Part shown: positions 39,500-51,400 of the stretch, in pieces
How the letters are laid out: each line of letters begins with the position of its first letter
Position numbering within the stretch: position 1 is the stretch's first letter
Source of the DNA: Atherix ibis
Lineage: Eukaryota; Arthropoda; Insecta; Diptera; Athericidae
Length of the DNA stretch: 64,000 nucleotides
Assembly: GCA_958298945.1 (NCBI GenBank)
Contig: OY282610.1
Location: forward strand, 34,355,667 to 34,419,666
Direction of reading: 5' to 3'
Position numbers and translations under genes: made by a program
Notes under the pieces: model-generated
Databases searched by the model: none
The model's input: only the letters and a program-made list of their open reading frames with translations
Told to the model about the DNA's origin: nothing

Positions 39500-42400
39500 G
39501 TTAGTTCAATAAAATATATTTTATTAAAAATATCACATTTTATCAACAACAAAAATACATATTTGAAAGGGAAAAAACTGAATAACAATTTTTCTGTTGT
39601 TATAAAAATTCATTCCTGTAAAAGCAGCATAATAAAAAAAAAATTTTTGTCTTATTACACGTCTGTTAATTAAATAGATTAATTAAAAAAATATCAAAAT
39701 TGATAAATATATTTCCTTCTCATTTATAGTTAATTATCCTTTTTATGAAAAAATTGCTGAAATTTTTTTATTTTGAACAATTTTTGCTAAAAATTTTAAA
39801 TTTTCAAAAATAATATCGTAAAATGATTACTTTAATCATTACGAACGTTCCATTAGATTACAGCCTAGATTTTTTTTTAGGATTTTTATCAAATAATCAT
39901 TAATTAATAACTTAAATATTAAAGAAGAATAAATAAATGGTGGGTAAGCAATTCATGCAATACAAATTATAATGGATGACCATTAATGGACGAATTGAAG
40001 ATATAATCAATCGTGTGAACTTTTTAATTAAATTATTCTATTTTTTCCCAACAATAACTGGAAGAGAATAAATATATAAAAAAATATATTAATTCTCTTC
40101 CAAATACCTCAATTATAACACATTTCCGGATTATTAATAGTGATTTTGTTTTATTCTTTATGCGTTCGCTCATCTTTACTTTTGTAAATATATTTTTTTT
40201 TGTTGGTATTTTCACTAGAAAATACTTTTTTATTCAAATCAACAAATAAAAAAGCCTCATTTTCTCAGTTAATTAATTGCTATTTGTAATAGATTTTATT
40301 TTTGTTATTTATTACGTTAAGTGCTGTGTTGTTCTTTAATTTTCCCATCCAAATGTTGAGGAAAGAAAATGTAGACGAAAAAAAATATTACTTAATACCA
40401 AATTAAATTGATAATTGAAAACAAAACTATTTTATTCATAATATTATAATTTAACGAGTCTAAGAGAATTAATTGCTTATTAAAAATTACAAAATATATA
40501 AAAAACTTCCTTTCCACTTCGATAATTTTAACAAGATTTTTGAAAAAAAAAAAATTATTAAAAATTATTAATTATTTCATTTTAAACAGAGGAGAATTAA
40601 TTTTTATTTAAAAAATCTATTGAATTTGTTTGGTTTTTTTTTTTTGGTTTTTTTTTGTGGAAAGGAGCAAAGAAACCCTGGAATAAGGATTGATGAAAAA
40701 TAAGGGAAAAATTACTTGAAAAAACCCGCTTATTAGCTTAATATGTATTAGATTATTTAAAAAAATTTTAGTTAATTGATTTTTTTTTTTTTTAAATTAT
40801 ATATTTCAAAAATTTGTTAATTTGTTTTCGGAAAGCTTTTTTTTTTTAGTTTTAAACAAGAGAGATTACATCATTTCGAGAAACAAAAAAAATTCATTTA
40901 TAATAAAAAATTTTTTGGAAAAACGTTGAAAAATTCACATATTTTTGATTTCCAGAAAAATATTGTTGATTTCTTTAAAAACTCATATTGTAAAGTTGAT
41001 AGCAAATATATTTAATCCTTCCACCATGTTAATTAAGAAGTACTTTCGAAAGCAAATTTCTAGAAAAGCTTCTCTTTTTTATTGATTTTTTTTATAAATT
41101 TATAAAGGAACTTTATTTATTTTAAATCGATTTAAAAAAAAAATTTTAATAAACAATAGTCCTGATCATCATATTAAAATCTTTTAGAAAGTAAAATTCT
41201 TCTAGGAAACAAATACAGAATAGCACCTGTAAATTTTAACAATTTCGACTCGTTGTTGTTTTTTTTTTTTAAATAAAAATATTTGAAGATTTCTTCACAA
41301 TCGAATTGACTTTCTACCAAAAATATTAGTAATATTTAAATTTATTTATTATTGATGTTAAAAATAAATTTTTTTTAGGAAACAAAATGCTGTTTTTTTT
41401 TTTTGTTATATTCTGTTTCAAAAGTTTTCATATTTTTATATGACATTTTTAGAGGTTTTTTTTATTAAAGAAAAAGTTTTTAATTTTTTTAACTAAACAG
41501 TTTTTAATTTTTTTACTAAAAATGTTTTTTTTTTCAAATTTATATTCTTTACTATATAATTTATAATAACACAATAATTTTTTACCATAATATAATATAT
41601 TTTAATAAAATATATAATAAATATTTTCATAAAGATAAATTTACTATGGTCTTTATGATTATCTATTTAAATATATTTTTTTATGAAATTTAATTTACAA
41701 AAAAGAAGAAAATTTTTTAATAAGCAATAAAAATATTATGTAAATTTGCCAAAAAAAAAACTCTTCTAACTGATTACGAGGTGTGACAGAAAAATTATTA
41801 CTTTTTTCCATCAAATTATTTTTTTTCCATGTTATCCTCTTCAAAGTATTATCTTTTAAAGGAGGCGATGGTATTATCTCTTCGTAGCAGTGCTACAAGG
41901 CTTCCACTATAGAAAAGCCTTCCAATTCTTGGTTAAACTACTTTGGATGTTATTGACAGTACCAAACGGACATCGTTTTCAGTAGTTTTTAATTTTGGAG
42001 ATTAAAAAAAAATTATACGATCAGATAAATATGGGGGGAGAGGGGCTGAAAACCATAGGAATCTCTTTATCCGATAAAAACTCGTTCATGGAAATGGTCA
42101 AGGAGAAGGGACGTTGCCATCCAATTATCTGAAATATACGATTTGACTGGAACAACCCTTTTTTTTAGCCTTTTAAATACTTTTAATAACAATAAATATT
42201 AATTGACTATCACAAGAGCCCTCATTCGTTTCACATTTCGATCCGTTTTCGATTTTGAAGGCATTCCTCAGCAAATTTCATTTTCCACTTCTATTGATAA
42301 GGAATTTTCGCCATTATCAAAGTAGCGACTTCACCAAGCGTAATATATAATTTGATGGTATATTAACAGAGAAGAGATCACTATGAATAATTCCAGTCTC

Positions 42401-45400
42401 ATAAGATTTCCGCCACACCTGGTATATTCAAAAAATACATAGTGAATGTACAAAAAAAAAGAAAATAATATGAGGAAAATTTTGAAATCGAAAAAGAAAA
42501 TTTAATCACTTCTCAACAAAAAATTAATTTTTTATTTAATAGTTCTTGAAAAGAATACATTTTTCGTATAAGTGGTAATAAAGAAGATTAAAAAAAATTG
42601 CCAATTCTTAAAAAAAAAAAAAAAACTTAAAAATTTTTAAATTTATTTTAATGGAAAAGAAATTGCCTTTAAAAAATTGGTTTTTCTTTAAAGAAAATCT
42701 TAAATTTGAACAATACTTTTAAAAAAAGATTTGAAAACAAAATTTGTTTTTAGTATTAATTTTTTTTTTATTATTATTGATATTTTTGATAAAAGAATTT
42801 ATAATATTAAATATTTTATAGTTTAAAATTATTATTTATTTTTATGGAAATCTTATAAGCATATTTGCCCCGAAAGGGAATAAAAATAAGTTTCTGTATA
42901 AAATGTATAAATTTTTTTTCTTTTAATCAATAAATATTTTTAAAAAACAAGCTAATCGATTTGATAAAGAATTTTCCATTTTTATCTTTTAAAACAAATC
43001 AAAACTTTTAAAATACTATTTTCCATATTATACAATAAATTATGTTATCATTTTGGAATCTGATATTTGAATTAAGTACGACAATTTACTATAGTAAAAT
43101 ATTCGTGATAAAATTGCAAAAATATGCCAACCTCAATTTAATCGGCTAAATTTCATGCAAATGACCATATAGGAAAAACTACAGAAAAAAAAACCTAAAT
43201 TGTTCCTAAAGAATCTAGTCTAAAGATAGTCCGTTGTTTTTGTTTGGTTTTTATTTTACCTTTTGGTCTTTTTCATTTGGTATAAAATCAAGGTTAGTAG
43301 TATCAGGTTTTGTGGTATTTGATAAATTTTTGACATTCTCGTATAATCTAGAGGTATGTACATAGAAACGATTATGTAAATTGTTGAATAGTAGAGATAT
43401 TGTCATATTTGAATGGAAGTTTTTCTATATACATACCGCTGTTGACCACCATTTCATTGTCACTGAGACAATATGTTTTATTCAAAAGATGCTCTGCAGA
43501 AAATTACGCAGTGATTATATCAGATCACCACCTGTGATTATCATTGAAATGACAAAGTTTAAGGCTGTCCGAACTACTCTGGCCAAATTCAACCCACATC
43601 GAACAGTTTACATAAACGAGATATCAACTTAATCACCGACAGGTATTCGCCTTCACCGACGATCGAGGTGGAAGTGGGTCTTAAATCAACTTCATTTCTT
43701 GGTACTCGCACTCGTATTATGCAATTGGCGGCAATCGTCAATTGTCAATCGTCAATCGCCAATCGTGATGGTCATCACTGTCGTATTTGTTGCATAAGAT
43801 CTGCAAAAATAAGAGCTCTTATAGCATAACTTTTATTTAAACTTTTCTAAATACGGAAGGTTTGCACTCAAAACTATTCATATTATGTTACTTGATACCG
43901 AAAAAAAAATTTAAATGATAAATAAATCGTCTCTATTTTTGTTCTGTATACACGATTTACTCTTTGAAATTGGCAAAAATTTTCTCCCACAAGAAAAAAA
44001 TATGTCGAAATGCTTTTAAGATAATACAACAGGGGAAAAAAAAACACTAAATCCTCAACTTGACGTCTTCATGCTTCTTTGCAATGTTTGCATAAAATCG
44101 TATATGGTATGGACAAAGTAATCAGATATTCACGCTTCTACTTCTGTTGATTTTTACATATTATGATTAGTAGTAAATCTGAAGTCTTAAAGATCTTCAA
44201 AGTAAATAGCAAATGTGGTCGGTCATATTTTAACTAAAAGAAATTTTCCTTTTAACATTTTTCCTTTTTTTTTTTAATTTCTTACTATTCATCATAAATT
44301 GTTTAGTTTAAAATGTGATTATTGTCTAACACTAAAAATAAGTAGAAAGTCCCTTTGACAACTACATAATATCTTCCTGGTATTTTATCTTTAAAAATCG
44401 TTGCAATTAATTTATAAAAAAAAAAGTTATTCATTAATTGATTAGAAATATTGTTCAGTAATGCAAAATTTTAAAACTTTGAATTAAATTTTTTCTTTTC
44501 TTTGGACAATTATCAAATATATATTCCTACTTAAAGTTTAAAAAGCTTTTAGTTTGAAAGCTGCTTTCTAAAAAGTACTTTCTTAACACGTATTCTATGA
44601 ATATTTTTCACGTAATTTGCGTGTATTTTCCCTTAAAAAAAAAATACATTTTCATTATTTTTAAATTTTTCAAATTGGAAATGACTACCTATCAGCCTTA
44701 AGCTTATTTTAGGTCCAAGATATATTTAAATATGAAAAAAAAGCTCAATTACTTATCAGAAAGCAACACGTTCTGTTCGAAAGATTTTTTTTTTTTTTAA
44801 ATTTTCAATTTGAATCTGATTTTTTTTCCATTTTTAATATAATTTTCATAAATACACTAATATTTTCTGAACAAATAAAACTAAATTTTCGCACAGTCTA
44901 TATTTAAAAAACGACAACGCCCAAAAGCTTTACACAATTTTTTTTTTTTTTTTTGATTTTCCACTATTATTTTTATATTTTTATTAAATAGCAAATATTT
45001 TTTTGTTGATTTATTAGTAAAAGTACAATAGAATTTTTTTTTTGGCTAACAATTATTTTTGAGTCAAGTTTCTATTCAAATAATCTACAATAAGAAAGAC
45101 TCAAAGTTTTGCATTTATATAAAGCTTTATTCTAATTTTTTATTGTGAAGAGCTTTATTTTTCAAGGAAGCTTTATTATAAACTTCCAATTTGCCATAAT
45201 TAATAATATGTTATGAAATTAAATATATTTCATGTAAATTATTTTGAAAAGAGTGTAAACTGGGCTTGTGAAATTAATTACTAAAATTTGTTATTTTAAG
45301 AGAAATAAATTTCTTAATGTTTCCCGTATTTGTAAAAAAAAAAACAAGTCTTTTTTAACGTCCTTTTTAGGATAGTTTCCAAAAATCCTTTAAAATTTTG

Positions 45401-48400
45401 TTTGTCTTTATAATTGTATAGTGTTTGTTTTCTATTCTTCTAAAAAAAAAATCCTTCAGCAATACTCACAATTATTATGTAAAAATTTGTAATTTTCATT
45501 TTACAATCAAACATCTAAGATCCGGCAATATTGATTGAACCGGTTACTAAATTTGGCATTATGTCATTTAGATTAACTTTAAAAAAAAAAATGCAAATAC
45601 AAGTAAACTCGTCACTGATCAAATGAACTAAGGTCAACAACAATATGTAGAATTTGTTTATCGAAATTTCCTTTTAACATTCAAATAAGAATGTGACAAT
45701 ATCTTTTCTGATCGCTTTCATCAATAAAGATGTGTTCGTTCGTAATCATCTTCTATAATATTTGTTCCGGCTTCAATATATGTTATGAACATCTTAGTTT
45801 CAGAATTAAGGTGTGGGACAAATAACCACAACGTTAAAACGTAATTCTTTTTTATTATAACTATTTAGCAATCTAACAGAACTGGTATCCACCGACAAGA
45901 AGTCTATGCTGCTATCTTAAATTCATAAAAAACGAACCATTTATTTGGTGATACGAGTACTATATACCATATGGTGTTAATAAAACTTATTAAAAATATT
46001 TTCTCTTACGTTAAGGACAAAACTATTATTACGAGTATTTAAAAAGTTTTATTTTTTCTAATATATTTTTATGATATAAAATTAATATTATTTATATTTA
46101 AGATATGATGAAAAAGAAGAATATTGAAAAAATATATTAATTTTTACTTAGTCTATAAATCCAGATGAAAAAATAGTTTTTCTAAATTAAAATCTGAAAT
46201 ATTGTAATAATAAAAAAAAGTTTTTTTTTTATATAATAACTTTTCTATTAGGAAAAAAAATAGGGGTTTTTTCAAGATATAAGATAAAATATATATAAAA
46301 AAATCTACTACTTCCGATACTACAATATTTCTTATATTACCTATTAGGTAGTGAGTTATTCAGTGTTTTTTTTTTTTTCTCGAAAAATATCGTGTGAGAG
46401 GTGTGCCTCAATCATGAGATTTTTGGTCTACCGAATTGAATGAATTTTTATATCGTGTTAAACGCGATATTTTTTCACTCTCCCTAATTGGCTGGATCCG
46501 TCTACATAGCTTATAATTTAGACAGTATAATAGCGGATAATAAAATAAAAATCGCTTCTTAATAATTCGAAATGTCCAATTTACATACTCTTGCACTATG
46601 AAATTTTGGAGTTTTTCTCATTAACAATTCATGAGAAAATTTTAGCAGTTTATTTAATAAATTGTATAAATAAAAATTTATTCAAGGTCGATAAGTAAAT
46701 ATTTTTGTAATTGTTTGATATGTTTCATAGTAAAAAGTTTGAAAATTTATAAAAAAAAACTAATTCAAAAATTTAGAAGAAAATAAATATAATTTTGACT
46801 GATATCAATATTATTAAATACAGAAATTTTCAATCACTTTGGTAAAGATAGTCTCTTTTAGATAAACTTATTCTTTCTTTTTTTCGTGGGACTCAATTAA
46901 TTAGTTTAAAATCAAATAAGTTTTATAAAATAGTGTAAAAATCATATAGAATTATAGTTTTTATTAACAATTTTCAATTGTTATCTTTTGCAGTCGGCAA
47001 TATTTTTATATAATCTCAACTTAATAATTTTATTATTTTTAAATACAATAATTATCATATTATTTTTCTAAAATAACTAAAATAACTAACAGAGCAGGTA
47101 TATTATTTCAATTATTAATTTTCTTAAAATTTATTATTATATATACGAGTATGCGAAAAATAACAATTTTTAAAATTTTACGATATTTTTTTATTATTTA
47201 ATTACTTAAAGATTTACAAAAATCCATTAAAGTTTTATGGTATTGTAAATTAAGTAAACAAAATAAAATTATAAAAAAAATAATAAATTTTCATATAATA
47301 AACCTACGATAAATTAATATAATATAACATGAAAAATAATTTTATAAATATTATAATTCACTACCAAAACTAACAAAGAAATTTTTTTTTTAATATCGAA
47401 TATGATAAAATTGACTGGCCAAATCGTATTTTCATCATTTTTTTCAATATTCGAATTTTTTTTATATATGTTTATTTTTAATATTCAATAATTAGTGAAT
47501 TAGCGTTTTTTTAATTGAAAATAAAAAATAATATAGAAAATTAAAAATTAAAAATGATTTTTGGCGAATTACATTAAACATTTCCAGAGTGCGCTAGCGA
47601 GCACAGTTTAGTCAGTCCATATATCCAACCAGTATCACAGACAATTAGTCAGTACAGAGCACATATTAACTGTCCTCGGTTACAACTCAAATGTGTTCGT
47701 GTCCTAGATAGACTGTGGATTGTGTCGAGATAAAATTTATTGAAAAGCTTTTCGAAATCAAGTTTTTTTTGTGCAGAAATCATATGAAAACTGTGCTCGC
47801 TAATATATTATCCGTGATAATCTGTCTAATCTGTATTATTTGCGCAAAAAAATTTCACAAAATTTATTGTTTTCTTTTTTTGTTTCATTGAACACACTTT
47901 TATGAGTGAAGCAAATTATCATAAAAATTATGTCTATTATGTCTTATGCCAAAAAAATTTTTACAAACACCAAACAAATAATATAATTATGAAACTTTTG
48001 CTTTAGATGAGTTTTATCATCAATACATTAGGATTGAGCACTTTAACTTTAGAGTTTTTTTTTTTTTTTACAGATAAACTTTTTCAGATTTTATAGTATG
48101 AATTTTAAATTTAAGGCAATTTTAGTTTGTTATTGTTTAACTTTTAAAAGTTATTTTCGCTTTTTTTTTCTTTGAGAAAATAAGTTTCAAATTGTATTTA
48201 TAATTATGATTAACATCAATATAGTTGTATTTTGTCGTAACTAATTTTATCATCAGAATTAAAACTAATTACACTAATTGATGTTTTATAATACACTATT
48301 ATGAGTATATTAAAATTATCCGAATATTATCCTTGAATATCTGCTCAGTTTATTAATATAGTAATTATTTAGATGGGTCTAGGTTATATAAAATTAGTTA

Positions 48401-51400
48401 CTAAGTAAAAATTCTCATAATTTTAATATACGAAATTAATATATATTATTTATTGAAGAGTTTCCTTTTTGTTTGTGGTTTTTTAATATATACAATATAT
48501 TTCTTAGATAATTTCTCAATTCTATTTAATTAAACGTAGACAAATATTTTCACTAAATATTTTTTTTTTATGATAGCTAGAAACTTCATTCATATAATTA
48601 TTTTCTTTAATATACAATTTTTGAAAATACTCGTATGTCAGAAAAAAATTATTTTAGTGACCTTTTACCAAATTTACAAATTTGTAATTATCCAATAATT
48701 CTTCATTTGATTGATAATAAATGATTTGTACATTAATATTCATTTAATTTTTATATAATAATTTGTATAAAATAAATACATTCTAAACATTTAGAAACTA
48801 TATTATGATTAAGCTAAACTATTTAGCTTAAATTAATTAAATTTTAAAGATTTATACTTCAACTTTTAAAATATTATTTATCAAAATCAACATCTTGAAT
48901 ATTAGAGTTTTTTGTTTAGTATTTGTGAATAATAAATTATTGTAGACAATATGAAAAAATATGGTTTAAACACCTTTTGTTGAGATCGCGATCGTTGATA
49001 TTATCAATATTTTATGATGAATGTACGTGTACTAAGTCAATTAATCAATTAAAATTATAATTTATCAATCAATAATATTAATATTTATTCCTTCAAATTT
49101 TTTTGATTTCCATAGAAAATTCTGAAGAAAAAAAAATGATAATTTTTCATATTATCACTACTGCTCAAAGGCGTAAATAATATTTTCTGCTCTTTAAAAC
49201 AATATCGTTTTTATTTTGATTTTATCCAGTCATACTAAAGAAGTCTTCATTAATATATGATTTAACAATATTAATAGTATAATAAAAAAATTAAAATTAA
49301 TCAAAAGTTGTGAGTAATTTGGATTTTTCGGTTTTACGGTATGATTTGCATATGACCTCTTTTGCCTATAATCGTTGAAGTAATTGCACTCACCATAGAT
49401 GATATTCCCAATCTTTTTAAGATATTTTCGAGCTAATAAAAATCTTTTATTGGGTTGTTTGAACCAAGACGATGATCTTATAGTGAATTAATAATTTTAT
49501 TCAATTAAATATAGCCTAGTCTGATCCAATATCCTTTACCATCTTTTTGGCAGTAGCATGATTCCACGCTCATAAAATGTTTGTTCTTTGCTGGCAAAAA
49601 ACTGATCCAAGTGATTTTTGACCTTCTCATTTGAATTAAACGTTTTACCGTCTAAAAATTTTTGTAGAGTCCGTAACAAATGATAATCGAAGGGTGCTAG
49701 ATCTGGAGAGTCTGGGTGAGTGTGGCACTATATTTCATCCAAGCTGGTCAAACTTGTATGTGGTTTCGCATTATCCTATTGGAACACTATACCTTTCCTA
49801 TTGACCAATTTTGGCCATTTTTTCTTTAAGTGAATCATTTAATTTGTCGAACTGATGATAGTATACTTCAGAATTGATCGTTGTGTTGCTCGGTAGAAGC
49901 TCAAAAGAAACGATTCCTTTGAAATCCCACCAAACAGATAGTATAACCTTTTTTTGATGAATATTGGCTTTCGAAGTGCTTTGATCCGGTTAATCTTTTC
50001 TACTCCAGAATCTTTTGCGCTTAACATTGTTGTAGACAACCCATTTCTCGTCCCCAGTAATGATACGCTTCAAAAATGGATCATTTTCTTGGCGTTTGAG
50101 AAGCAAATCACAAACGTCAATGCGACTACATAAATTTTTTTCCGTAAGAAGATGAGGAACCAGTATGTCAAGCTTTGAGAATAAACCTAACCGTTGCAAA
50201 TGATCATGCATGATCGAATTCGATAAATTTAATCTCTCACCGATCTTACGAGTTGTTATTCGCCGGTTTGCATCCATTAATGGTTTTATTGTGTTTTCGT
50301 CAGCTTCAACTGGCCTTCCAGAACGTGGTTTATTTTCGAGATCAAAATTGCCGGATAAAAATTTTGCAATTTAGTTTTGGCACAGGCGCTTTTTTTCTTA
50401 TTTGAACAACATTTTTATCTTTTCTATAGCAAAAAAGTAAAATATGCTGAAAATACTGTTTTTCACTTTCCATATTTAAAAGAGTATCAACCAAAAACTA
50501 CTGTGCAGAATTAATTGAATTTTTTTACAAGCCAAGCCTTGCTATGTCAGCTATCAAAATACATATGATTATGCGGCTTGTGAAAAAATACAATTAAATC
50601 CTCTGTTGGGAAACAATGAAATTACTTTCCAAATAACCCAATATTTAAAAAAATGCTATTGGTACATTGTTTTATTGATATTCAATTAATTTTTTTAATA
50701 TTCAATCGTTTTTTATATGATGGCAAAAACTACTTACTCCTCTTCCCAATTCATTCAATTTACAATATTTTTCCTAGCTGCTTAATATTTCCAATAATTA
50801 TTGGGTGTATAACTTAAAAATGCGGGATTGACAACAGATGGCATAAATTTTACACATGGTTTGTGTTAATAATAACTCATATGGCATTTTGGAGGTTAAA
50901 CATCTGTCATTCATTCTCGATTAGTCATTGAACGAAATAGTGTAAACAAGAAAGTTTTTTTTTGCTTCAAAAATGTCGAATTTCGTCCCAAAAAAGTCCC
51001 ATTTGCGGGAAGCTTATCCTGAATATGTTCCATCGATTTCAACGTGCGAGAGATGGTTTGTGCGGTTCAGAAGTGGTGATTTTGACACGGAAGATAAAGA
51101 CCGACCAGGTCAGCCAAAAAAGTTTGAAGATTAAGATTTGGAGGCATTACTCAACGAAGACTGTTGTCGAACTCAAGAAGAAATTGCAAAATCATTGGGA
51201 GTCACTTAAGCAGCCATTTTAAAACGTTTGAAAGCAGCAGGATTCATCCAAAAGCAAGTAAATGGGGTCCCATATGAATTGAAGCCGAGAGACGTTGAAA
51301 GGCGATTTTGCATGTCCGAAATGCTGCTTGAACGGCAGAAAAGGAAGTCGTTTTTGAATCGAATCATTACTGGCGACGAAAAATGGATTCATTACGACAA

